IMG/VR virus record: IMGVR_UViG_3300042691_022204
Location: 1 to 20,644 of that record
Length of the DNA stretch: 20,644 nucleotides
Direction: 5' to 3' (one strand)
Source of the DNA: a virus
Shown here: in pieces, positions 6,923 to 14,093 of the stretch
Numbering within the stretch: position 1 is the stretch's first letter
Layout: the number at the start of each line of letters is the position of its first letter
Made by a program: the position numbers and the translations under genes
Notes under the pieces: model-generated
The model's database searches: none
Told to the model about the DNA's origin: nothing
What the model saw: only the letters and a program-made list of their open reading frames with translations

Positions 6923-7022
6923 TACTATGTAAGTGTGAAATAGTTTAAAAAATTTTTTATTTGATACTTGATCTTGTTAGGTTTGTGACTACTATAAAAA
7001 GTACATTAATCGTTTAAAAAAT
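6923..7022 (+). other. AT-rich 100-base gap
   Basis: No gene or RNA is visible in this gap. It contains a 14-base A/T palindrome (6946-6959), too poor in G and C to be a convincing terminator. TTGATC and TACTAT lie 16 bases apart near 6970-6995, a weak sigma-70-like pair. It may start transcription of the genes from 7023, but evidence is thin. Confidence 0.3.
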
Positions 7023-7205
7023 ATGTCAGACCAAGATAAAAAAGATATTCGCAGACAAAACCAGTTTCTTAATAAGAATAAACAGAAACCAAAAATTTCT
7101 GAAGAGCAAAGATATATTTCTAAATCTAAAAAACAACTTAAAAATAAAATAAAAGAAATTCAAGCAGAAGAAATCTGGGAAGACTGGGAACAAGACTTTC
7201 AATGA
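7023..7205 (+). CDS. Small charged hypothetical protein
   Basis: A 60-residue, strongly basic then acidic protein rich in Lys, Gln, Asp and Glu. It reads as one long helix (SKKQLKNKIKEIQAEEIWED at about 35-54), possibly a coiled coil. I recognise no family. No Shine-Dalgarno sequence precedes the ATG. The stop shares ATGA with the start of the next gene, a sign of coupled translation and of both being real. Confidence 0.6.
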   Translation: MSDQDKKDIRRQNQFLNKNKQKPKISEEQRYISKSKKQLKNKIKEIQAEEIWEDWEQDFQ

Positions 7206-7426
7206 AATATATCGAAGAATTGGAATGTGGAGACACATTTTCTTATAAAGATAATATGTATATATTAACTTCTGATTTTAAATCTAACGGAAGTAAATTA
7301 TGCTATTCTTTAGTTAGTGGATTTCCTCAGTGGTTAAACCCAGACACTATTGTATATCATGAGCCAATTTATATTTTAGATTCAAATAATAACACAACAC
7401 CTATTAAGACCACTCCTAAAAAATAA
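7202..7426 (+). CDS. Small conserved-type phage protein, beta-rich
   Basis: A 74-residue protein with alternating hydrophobic residues that suggest a small beta barrel: GDTFSYKDNMYILTSDF (10-26), LCYSLVSGFPQWLNPDTIVY (33-52), then a Thr/Lys-rich tail. From memory, similar small proteins with a 'gene product is set by a displayed value' layout (a 'D-x-F...LTSDF...G...C.SL..G....L.P.T.V' pattern) occur in T4-like phages, without a known function. It overlaps the previous gene by the 4-base ATGA and ends one base before the next gene. Confidence 0.65.
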   Translation: MKYIEELECGDTFSYKDNMYILTSDFKSNGSKLCYSLVSGFPQWLNPDTIVYHEPIYILDSNNNTTPIKTTPKK

Positions 7427-7427
7427 A

Positions 7428-8123
7428 ATGTTAAATTTACTTATAACATGTGTTAATTATTCAGATTATCTATCATATACATTGCCGTATAATGTAACTA
7501 TATTTGATAATATATACATAGTAACAACAGAACAAGACAAAAACACTCATAGAGTTATAAATAAATTAAATTCTATAAAACAAAATATTACAACATTATA
7601 TACTAATATTTTTTTTGAAGATGGCCCGTGGGGAAAAACACATTTCAATAAAGGAGGAGGATTAAACTTTGGATTATCTAATATAGAACACAAAGACTGG
7701 ATTATTATAGGAGATACAGATATTATTTATCCATCAAATATAAATAATCAATTACCAAATCTAGAAATAGACTGTATGCATGGTATGTATAGATATAAGA
7801 TTAATAAAAGTGAAGATATATTAGAGGCTATAAAAAGCTATGAATCAGAGGAAGTGTATAACACATACCTAAATGATGCTATTATTCAATACGGCCAACG
7901 CAAACACGGAATAATTGGATATTGTCAATTATTTAATTTTAATTCAAGCTGTATTAAAAATGGGTTTTCATACCCTCAAGGACCAACTGCTTTTGCTGTA
8001 GACACACAATTCTCTCGTGGATATTTTCCAAGAAAATATAGAAGACTTCATAAAAACTATTGTTTACATTTAGGAGAAACATGTAAAAATTGGAAAGGAA
8101 GAGTTACAAAACAATGGGACTAA
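7428..8123 (+). CDS. GT-A fold glycosyltransferase-like protein
   Basis: A 231-residue probable glycosyltransferase. It starts with a beta strand (NLLITCVNYSDYL), has NKGGGLNFGL (74-83), which suits the loop that shapes the donor pocket, and a DxD metal site in IIIGDTDIIYP (92-102). Near the end, YCLHLGETCKNWKGR (at about 212-226) gives a conserved His and Trp, as found near the acceptor site of similar proteins. It starts one base after the previous stop. Its last 10 bases overlap the next gene. Sugar and acceptor are unknown. Confidence 0.75.
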   Translation: MLNLLITCVNYSDYLSYTLPYNVTIFDNIYIVTTEQDKNTHRVINKLNSIKQNITTLYTNIFFEDGPWGKTHFNKGGGLNFGLSNIEHKDWIIIGDTDIIYPSNINNQLPNLEIDCMHGMYRYKINKSEDILEAIKSYESEEVYNTYLNDAIIQYGQRKHGIIGYCQLFNFNSSCIKNGFSYPQGPTAFAVDTQFSRGYFPRKYRRLHKNYCLHLGETCKNWKGRVTKQWD

Positions 8124-8353
8124 TAAATAAACTTCTAACTTTTATAAATTCATTATTTTGGCATATTTATAACGGTTCTCCAAAAAGTAGTCAAAAATTA
8201 ATAAATAAAAGATTTTCTATATGCGTAGAATGCGATTCCTATGATTCTATAAATAAACAATGTCTACAGTGTGGTTGTAATATAAATCAAGAAAAAATTT
8301 TACTCAATAAATTAGCTTGGGCAGATCAAAAATGTCCTTTAAATAAATGGTGA
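8114..8353 (+). CDS. Small Cys-rich, probable zinc-binding protein
   Basis: A 79-residue protein with six cysteines: C37, C40, C50, C53, C55 and C74 (CVEC, then CLQCGC, then KCPLNKW). These probably bind one or two zinc ions. Before them comes a hydrophobic stretch (LLTFINSLFWHIYNG, 7-21) that could be an amphipathic or membrane-touching helix. The LNKLAWADQKCP segment (64-75) is, from memory, typical of a small phage family found beside glycosyltransferases. The ATG at 8114 is preferred to an in-frame TTG at 8090; it overlaps the previous gene by 10 bases. Function unknown; a scaffold or regulator for neighbouring enzymes is possible but only by context. Confidence 0.7.
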   Translation: MGLINKLLTFINSLFWHIYNGSPKSSQKLINKRFSICVECDSYDSINKQCLQCGCNINQEKILLNKLAWADQKCPLNKW

Positions 8354-8357
8354 GAAT

Positions 8358-8900
8358 ATGATCGTTAATACCAAAACTCAGAAACATAATAAGTTTGTGC
8401 AAATAAAAGGAGACTTATTCGATTATATACAAAATAGAATAAAAGCAGGAAATAATGGATCCTCAGTTATAGTTCCTCATGTGTGCAATAATATTGATTT
8501 ATTTGGCGCTGGATTCGCTACTGCTGTTTCCAAACACTACCCTGTGGTCAAAGAAAATTACCATCTTTTGGGAAAAAATTTTTTACGATCTAATCTAGGA
8601 TATGTTCAATATGTTAAAACTTTAGAAGATAAAAATTATGGACACAATTTAGTATTTGCTAATATGATAGCGCAAAATTCTACAATATCTAAAACTAATC
8701 CAAGACCGTTAAATTATAAATATCTGATTCAATGTATGATTGATATTGATAAATTTATTAAATCTAAATATCAAGAACAAAAAATAGAAATACATATGCC
8801 AAAATTTGGATGTGGATTAGCTGGAGGAAACTGGAATTTTATTAAAGACCTAATAGATGACGTTTGGTACGAACATAATATATACGTATATCAAATATGA
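8358..8900 (+). CDS. Macro domain protein, ALC1/Poa1-like
   Basis: A 180-residue macro domain covering nearly the whole protein. Macro domains bind ADP-ribose and often remove it, or its phosphate, from proteins, DNA, RNA or small molecules. Signature parts are GDLF (18-21), VPHVCNNIDLFGAGFA (39-54), where the Asn and the glycine loop hold ADP-ribose, FANMIAQ (100-106), and PKFGCGLAGGNW (148-159), the phosphate-binding loop. The last motif and its tryptophan place it with the ALC1/TARG1/DarG-Poa1 branch rather than the MacroD branch. The lysine that serves catalysis in TARG1 has no obvious counterpart after FANMIAQ. It has an SD-like GGTGAG before ATG 8358. It could undo ADP-ribosylation used in defence, or recycle ADP-ribose phosphate. 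Confidence 0.88.
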   Translation: MIVNTKTQKHNKFVQIKGDLFDYIQNRIKAGNNGSSVIVPHVCNNIDLFGAGFATAVSKHYPVVKENYHLLGKNFLRSNLGYVQYVKTLEDKNYGHNLVFANMIAQNSTISKTNPRPLNYKYLIQCMIDIDKFIKSKYQEQKIEIHMPKFGCGLAGGNWNFIKDLIDDVWYEHNIYVYQI

Positions 8901-9526
8901 TTAATTACTATTGTCTTCATCATTCACCAGCAACCGAAAGAAAACATTATCTAAGGGATTTATTTAATAGACAAAATCTTCAGATTCAATGGATAGAAGA
9001 TTTTCTTCCATATTGTGATGATGTTATTAATTATCCTAAAATTCACTGCGCACATGCTGCGAAAAATGAGATACTAAATAATGCAGAAATATCCTTGTGT
9101 CTAAAGCATAATTTAGTTCTTAAAAAGATAGGTGAATTAAATAGCGAATATGGTATGATATTCGAAGATGATATTAAAGAACCATCATGGAGTATTAATG
9201 AATATATACCAGAAATAATAAAACAATTTGAAGAAATTAACGGAGAAATATTATGGATCGGATCTGATCCATCAATGGAAATTCATACAAAAGATAAAAT
9301 AAAAATTCTTTCAAATAGTCAGACAAAATCTAGATTCTCTCATTGTTATCTGATACACTCATCTGTCGCAAAAAAAGTATTAAATTTTTATTGTAACATA
9401 ATGGCTCCTCCAGATTGGCAATGGAATTTTACAATTGATTATTTTAAATTAAAAAGCTGTTGGTGTTATCCGTCAATATTTCAAAGAACATCTATAAAAG
9501 AAATACCATCGTTACTAAGAGAATAA
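8897..9526 (+). CDS. GT25-like glycosyltransferase
   Basis: A 209-residue protein resembling family 25 (LPS) glycosyltransferases. ERKHYLRDLF (14-23) matches the family opening in which R-x-x-x-L follows the first strand. AEISLCLKHNLVLKKI (63-78) is the 'S-x-x-x-S-H' helix region, and YGMIFEDD (85-92) carries the acidic metal-binding EDD. Further on, FSHCYLIHSSVAKKVL matches the 'aY.is...A..ll' segment. Family members add galactose or glucose to LPS cores and other glycans. It overlaps the macro domain gene by 4 bases (ATGA). No signal peptide or membrane segment is visible. The acceptor is unknown. Confidence 0.8.
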   Translation: MINYYCLHHSPATERKHYLRDLFNRQNLQIQWIEDFLPYCDDVINYPKIHCAHAAKNEILNNAEISLCLKHNLVLKKIGELNSEYGMIFEDDIKEPSWSINEYIPEIIKQFEEINGEILWIGSDPSMEIHTKDKIKILSNSQTKSRFSHCYLIHSSVAKKVLNFYCNIMAPPDWQWNFTIDYFKLKSCWCYPSIFQRTSIKEIPSLLRE

Positions 9527-9527
9527 T

Positions 9528-10088
9528 ATGAATCATATTTATAATGAACCTCAATTTGGAGAAAATTGGTTTACATATCCTAATTTTTATAAAAGTTGTG
9601 TAGAACGCTTTGGAGATAATAGTATTTTTGTAGAAGTTGGATCATGGAAAGGAAAAAGTAGCGCATTTTTAGCCGTAGAAATTATTAACTCTAATAAAGA
9701 TATTAAACTATATTGCGTTGATACATGGAAAGGTTCTCCAGAACACACAAACGATAATTTTATTATAAATGACACTCTTTATGATTTATTTTTACACAAT
9801 ATTAAAGACTTGACATCAGTAATAACGCCAGTTAGAAGCAATTCAGTTGATGCTTCTAAAATTTTTGACAATGAATCGTTAGATATGATTTTTATTGATG
9901 CTTGTCATGAATATGAAGATGTAAAACAAGATATCGAAACGTGGTATCCAAAAGTTAAAAAGGGAGGAATCATAGCTGGACATGATTATCATGATCCGTG
10001 GAATGGAGTAGTCAGGGCTGTTGATGAGTTTTTTATTAATAAAAAAGTAGAAAAATCTGAAGCTTGTTGGATACATATTAAAGAATAA
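9528..10088 (+). CDS. Class I SAM-dependent methyltransferase (Methyltransf_24 type)
   Basis: A 186-residue methyltransferase with all expected motifs: VEVGSWKGKSS (35-45, motif I), CVDTWKGSPE (63-72, acidic end of beta 2), LDMIFIDACHEYEDVKQDI (118-136, motif IV with a His and Tyr) and GGIIAGHDY (146-154). The GHDY with the Asp pair in FIDACHEY suggests a metal-assisted O-methyltransferase like those of cell-wall and sugar pathways. Spacing to the neighbours is one base on either side, so it belongs to the glycosyltransferase operon. It differs in sequence from the methyltransferase at 5537, so the two probably modify different positions. Confidence 0.88.
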   Translation: MNHIYNEPQFGENWFTYPNFYKSCVERFGDNSIFVEVGSWKGKSSAFLAVEIINSNKDIKLYCVDTWKGSPEHTNDNFIINDTLYDLFLHNIKDLTSVITPVRSNSVDASKIFDNESLDMIFIDACHEYEDVKQDIETWYPKVKKGGIIAGHDYHDPWNGVVRAVDEFFINKKVEKSEACWIHIKE

Positions 10089-10807
10089 TGAATACATTAT
10101 CGATAACTCTATATAATAGACCGAAATATACGCAAATAGTATTAGACCATCTAGACTTATGCTATAATATTGATAAATATAATATTTTTATATATTGTGA
10201 ACCTAATAATAAAGAAGTAATAGAATTAGCTAAAAAATTTAGACCACAACAAACACAAGTTACTATTAATCCTACAAGACTTGGTTGCAATAAAAATATT
10301 TATCAAGCATTAAATTATGGATTATTAATTAATGATTTTCATATTCATTTAGAAGACGATACAGTACCAGGTAAAGATTTTTTATTATACTGTGAATGGT
10401 GTCGTGAATATTATAAAAACACAGATGAGATTTTTTCAGTATCTGGTTATGTTAACTCTAATAATAATATTCATCAGTTTATAGAACAAAATAATGACTT
10501 TAATAAAATAAGCACAAGAAATTGGTTTACTCCTTGGGGTTGGGCAACATGGAAACACAAATGGCTTTCTGTTAGAGATTTTATAACTCCATTTTTAAAT
10601 ACATCTTCTGTTAGCTGGGATTTAATTTTACATCAGTCTATTAAAAATAAAAAAGAGTGTTTTCCTATGGTTTCTAGAATTCAAAATATAGGAGCAGAAA
10701 ATGGTTCTTTTTGCCCTAGTGCTGATTGGCATAGAAAAAACCAATATAATGAATACTGGATAGAAACAACAAAAAAATATCAGATAAATTTCATAGAAAG
10801 CATATAA
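10088..10807 (+). CDS. GT2-like glycosyltransferase
   Basis: A 239-residue GT-A protein. It opens with the typical ITLYNRPKYTQIVLDHL (6-22), where a strand leads into a helix after an 'N-R-P' turn. The strand HIHLEDDTVPGKDFL (85-99) carries the acidic EDD. NWFTPWGWATWKHKW (about 145-159) is a strong feature of GT2-like proteins with a 'P.GW..W..rW' acceptor region. The start codon shares a base with the previous stop (TAATG), and its own stop does the same with the next gene. It is probably cytoplasmic; substrate unknown. Confidence 0.85.
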   Translation: MNTLSITLYNRPKYTQIVLDHLDLCYNIDKYNIFIYCEPNNKEVIELAKKFRPQQTQVTINPTRLGCNKNIYQALNYGLLINDFHIHLEDDTVPGKDFLLYCEWCREYYKNTDEIFSVSGYVNSNNNIHQFIEQNNDFNKISTRNWFTPWGWATWKHKWLSVRDFITPFLNTSSVSWDLILHQSIKNKKECFPMVSRIQNIGAENGSFCPSADWHRKNQYNEYWIETTKKYQINFIESI

Positions 10808-11673
10808 TGAGATATAATATAGAAAATATTTTATTTCCACAAGAACCATACACACATAGCTATGTAGCTGCTATTAATCATGGTTTAAATTTTATAACAA
10901 ATAAAAAAATATTATTTTTAGGGTTGTGTAGAGATGTAGAAGATGTTATAGAAATTAATTTAGAAAAAATAATTACTATAGGAAGTCGATTTTCTGATTA
11001 TAAAATTATATTATTTGAAAACGATTCTAAAGATAAAACAACAACAATAATCAATAATTTAATAAATAAAAATCCTAATATTGAATTATTATCAACAACA
11101 AATAATCGTCAAAAATATGGATCATCTCAAGATAAAGAAAGAATAGTTGCTTTAGCCGAATATAGAAATAATCTTAAAAACTATGCCAAAAATAAATACC
11201 CTGACTATGATTTTATTTGCGTTATAGATACAGATTTTTTAGATTTTAGTATAAATGGATTTTTTAATAGCTTCGGATATCTGGCTCAAGATGATAGGGT
11301 AGGAGCAATGTCTGGATATAGTTATAGAATAATGAATTGTATTTATGATAATAAACAGAGCTTATGGAATTATGATTCCTGGGCATATAGAGAATATTGG
11401 TGGAATAATTGGCAAACCCAAGAAAAAACAGAATTTGTTAATTATGACAGAATGATTTGGTATGGGTTTTGTATTCCTCCTATTGGTTTAACTCCTAAGC
11501 AAGTCAATAGTTCGTTTGGTGGCTGTTGCATTTATAAATCTATATACTACTATAGTGATGTGAACTATGATAGTTTTGATTGCGAACATGTTTGTTTTCA
11601 TTATGATTTATATTCAAAAAATAATAATTTTAAATTATTTGTTAATCCATCTCAAACAATGTTAGTAAAATGA
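10807..11673 (+). CDS. Glycosyltransferase-like protein, CAP59/Anp1-type
   Basis: A 288-residue protein that resembles the fungal-type Anp1/CAP59 mannosyltransferase fold. It has ILFLGLCRDVEDVI (35-48), then FENDSKDKTTTII (70-82), which is the 'E-N-D-S-x-D-x-T' element, an arginine-rich helix (LAEYRNNL, 116-123) and the metal site VIDTDF (139-144). The C-terminal half is rich in Trp, Tyr and Cys (YDSWAYREYWWNNW; SFGGCCIYK). This class of fold is unusual in phages, and I judge it by motif order, so the exact family is uncertain. It overlaps the next gene by ATGA. Confidence 0.72.
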   Translation: MRYNIENILFPQEPYTHSYVAAINHGLNFITNKKILFLGLCRDVEDVIEINLEKIITIGSRFSDYKIILFENDSKDKTTTIINNLINKNPNIELLSTTNNRQKYGSSQDKERIVALAEYRNNLKNYAKNKYPDYDFICVIDTDFLDFSINGFFNSFGYLAQDDRVGAMSGYSYRIMNCIYDNKQSLWNYDSWAYREYWWNNWQTQEKTEFVNYDRMIWYGFCIPPIGLTPKQVNSSFGGCCIYKSIYYYSDVNYDSFDCEHVCFHYDLYSKNNNFKLFVNPSQTMLVK

Positions 11674-12200
11674 ATAGACTAAAAAATCAAAGAGTTTATC
11701 TTGCTGGTGCTATGGATAGAGTGGCGGATCGTGGTACAGGATGGAGAGATAATATAACTCCATTTTTAGAAAACTTAGGAATAGTTGTTTTTAATCCTAT
11801 TAGTAAACCAACAGATATAGGATTAGAAGATAGTGACACTCATCAGATTAAAACTAGATTAAAGAGTATGGGACGATATGATGAATTGTCTGCTATGATG
11901 AAAACTATACGCTCTGTTGATCTAAGGCTAGTAGATATTAGCGATTTTATGATTGTTAATTTAAATTTAGATCATTATGCTTGTGGAACATGGGAGGAGC
12001 TTTTTCTCTGTAATAGGTCCAAAAAACCAATACTTATCTATATTGAACAAGGAATATCCAACATCCCGGATTGGTTATTTGGCACTATTCCACACCAATG
12101 GTTTTTTTCAAAATGGTCTGATTTACAAAATTACCTACTACATATAAATACAGATAAACATATAGATCTCTATAATAGATGGAAATTTTTTAACATATAA
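11670..12200 (+). CDS. Nucleoside 2-deoxyribosyltransferase-like protein
   Basis: A 176-residue protein with the pattern of the nucleoside 2-deoxyribosyltransferase superfamily, enzymes that swap the base on 2'-deoxynucleosides or hydrolyse the bond. The strand and loop RVYLAGAMDR (8-17) is the family's 'iYLAGp' start. VDISDFMIVNL (88-98) is the central strand with its Asp pair. CGTWEELFLC (105-114) holds the glutamates in the position of the catalytic nucleophile. ILIYIE (121-126) gives the last strand. It starts in the ATGA at the end of a glycosyltransferase gene. The unusually long first loop (about 20-80) may set substrate choice. A role in nucleotide salvage or in making a modified nucleotide is plausible. 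Confidence 0.78.
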   Translation: MNRLKNQRVYLAGAMDRVADRGTGWRDNITPFLENLGIVVFNPISKPTDIGLEDSDTHQIKTRLKSMGRYDELSAMMKTIRSVDLRLVDISDFMIVNLNLDHYACGTWEELFLCNRSKKPILIYIEQGISNIPDWLFGTIPHQWFFSKWSDLQNYLLHINTDKHIDLYNRWKFFNI

Positions 12201-12225
12201 AATTTTTATAAAAATTAAATAGATT

Positions 12226-12948
12226 ATGATAGAATTACCAAATATTACTTTCGTTTCTGTAGACGGTAGACAAAGTTCAAATAAAAATTTTCATCATTAC
12301 ACAGAATTTGGGCATTTATATTGGTTAATTAAATATGCTGAATATGCTAATAAATATTTTAAATTTGGAAGATATCTTATATTAACTCCAGATGCCGATA
12401 AATATAAACATGATTTTATTGAGTTTGAAAAAACAGTATCTTTTGGATATAAAGGATACAGTCATTTTATGATTTTTGGACTAAAATCTCACATAACAAC
12501 TGATTTTTGTTTGGTTTATCAAAGTGATGGATCAATAATAAATCCCAGTCTTTGGGATAATTCGTTCCTTAACTATGATTATATAGGGGCTCCATGGGGA
12601 TTAAATGCTCCAATACCAAAAAGATTTAAGGCTTATAGAAACTATTCTTGTTGTGTTGGTAACGGAGGCTTTAGTTTACGTAGTAAAAAATTACTAGATA
12701 TTGGATCTACTATACCATTCTTTAATGGTAATGAAGATCTTTTTTTATTACTGAAAAATAAACAATATTTATTAGATAATGGTATTAAAATACCAGACTG
12801 TGATTTTGCCAGAAAATTTTCTATAGAATATCCTATTGATACTAATCATACAACAGAAAATACATTTGGTTTTCATAAACCAAAATATGACGATATGACA
12901 TTTTTAGACTCATATAGAACTAAAATATTAACAGAATTAAATTTATAA
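12226..12948 (+). CDS. DUF5672-type glycosyltransferase-like protein
   Basis: A 240-residue protein with the hallmarks of DUF5672, a group found near polysaccharide genes and thought to be glycosyltransferases. Key parts are LVYQSDGSIIN (96-106), the strand with an acidic metal site, WDNSFLNYDYIGAPW (110-124), VGNGGFSLRSKKLL (144-157) and NEDLFLLL (169-176). The last two resemble the 'GNGG.SLR' and 'ED' of the wider GT-A class. An FGFHK motif (about 214-218) closes the domain. Its start follows a 25-base gap with no SD. It separates the deoxyribosyltransferase-like gene from GMP reductase. Confidence 0.83.
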   Translation: MIELPNITFVSVDGRQSSNKNFHHYTEFGHLYWLIKYAEYANKYFKFGRYLILTPDADKYKHDFIEFEKTVSFGYKGYSHFMIFGLKSHITTDFCLVYQSDGSIINPSLWDNSFLNYDYIGAPWGLNAPIPKRFKAYRNYSCCVGNGGFSLRSKKLLDIGSTIPFFNGNEDLFLLLKNKQYLLDNGIKIPDCDFARKFSIEYPIDTNHTTENTFGFHKPKYDDMTFLDSYRTKILTELNL

Positions 12949-12956
12949 TATAAAAT

Positions 12957-14093
12957 ATGCAAAAAATAATTAATGAAACAAAGCTAGATTTCGATGATGT
13001 CTTAATAAGACCAAAAAGATCCACACTAAATAGTCGATCAGAAGTTTGTATTCAGCGAGAATTTAAATTTAAATATTCTAATCGAAAATTATTAGCGTCT
13101 CCAATTATGGTAGCTAATATGGATACTGTTGGAACAATGCAAATGGCTAAATCAATAGGCAGGCACCAAGCCATAACTTGCTTACATAAGCACTATTCCG
13201 CACAAGAATATATTGATTTTTATAAACAAGATTTTTATGATAAAGAAACTAATCTAATATATAGAGATTTAATATTTTATTCTATAGGCACTAGCGATAA
13301 AGACTTCGACAAAGCTATTACTGTATTTGGTGCGATCCAACATCACCACCCATATCCTAATATTTGTTTAGATGTAGCCAATGGATATACAGAACAGTTT
13401 GTCAAAAAAGCATCATCTCTAAGAAGACTTTTTCCTAACTCTATAATTATGGCTGGTAATGTTGTTACTCCAGAAATGACAGAAGAATTAATTATTCATG
13501 GCGGCGTAGATATAGTCAAGGTTGGTATAGGGTCAGGCAGTGTTTGTACCACTCGTTTAAAAACTGGAGTAGGATATCCTCAATTAAGCGCCGTAATGGA
13601 GTGTGCTGATGCCGCACATGGCCTTGGTGGTCATATATGTAGCGATGGTGGTTGTAAAGTAGTCGGAGATATTGCGAAAGCTCTTGGTGGTAATAGTGAT
13701 TTTGTAATGCTAGGAGGTATGTTTGCTGGGGTAGATGAGTGCGAAGGAGAATGGCAGTATGAATATTTAGGAGGTCAAAATACTGATTACTTATTTTGGC
13801 AACCATTTGATCCAGGAAATAATTCTCCAAAAAGAAAAGTATCATTAAAATACTATGGAATGAGCAGTAGAAACGCTATGAATAAACATCATAATGGGGT
13901 GGCAGACTATAGAACTGACGAAGGTAAGTGTGTAATAGTACCATACAAAGGAACAGCGCAAGAAATTATAATGGATATTTATGGAGGATTAAGAAGCTCG
14001 TGTACTTACATCGGAGCTAATAATATTAAAGACTTTGGCAAAAAAACAACATTTATACAAGTTAATAACACACATAATAAAATATATGAATAA
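12957..14093 (+). CDS. guaC: GMP reductase
   Basis: A 378-residue enzyme of the IMPDH/GMPR family, closest to GMP reductase. GuaC converts GMP to IMP with NADPH and release of ammonia. Matches to bacterial GuaC run along the full length: FDDVLIRPKRSTLNSR (12-27), NMDTVGTM (54-61), the LHKHYS element (76-81), GNVVTPEM (167-174), the active-site loop VGIGSGSVCTTRLKTGVGYP (189-208) with catalytic C197, SDGGC (229-233), FVMLGGM (249-255) and the YGMSS flap (300-304). It lacks the CBS domains of IMP dehydrogenase. Between about 264 and 296 it has roughly 20 more residues than E. coli GuaC (347 residues). A phage-borne guaC is unusual and sits here inside a glycosyltransferase cluster. Confidence 0.94.
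   Translation: MQKIINETKLDFDDVLIRPKRSTLNSRSEVCIQREFKFKYSNRKLLASPIMVANMDTVGTMQMAKSIGRHQAITCLHKHYSAQEYIDFYKQDFYDKETNLIYRDLIFYSIGTSDKDFDKAITVFGAIQHHHPYPNICLDVANGYTEQFVKKASSLRRLFPNSIIMAGNVVTPEMTEELIIHGGVDIVKVGIGSGSVCTTRLKTGVGYPQLSAVMECADAAHGLGGHICSDGGCKVVGDIAKALGGNSDFVMLGGMFAGVDECEGEWQYEYLGGQNTDYLFWQPFDPGNNSPKRKVSLKYYGMSSRNAMNKHHNGVADYRTDEGKCVIVPYKGTAQEIIMDIYGGLRSSCTYIGANNIKDFGKKTTFIQVNNTHNKIYE

Noticed and set aside
6960-7000. Sigma-70-type promoter in the 6923-7022 gap
   Set aside because: Both boxes match only four of six positions and the spacing is 16; listed only as a possibility in the gap entry.
7556-8722. TATAAATA at 7556, 8248 and 8715 as late promoters
   Set aside because: They lie inside conserved coding sequence in the middle of genes and are expected by chance.
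12201-12216. A perfect 16-base palindrome of A and T before the DUF5672 gene as an operator or terminator
   Set aside because: It has no G or C and no T-run; palindromes of this kind are common in such AT-rich gaps.
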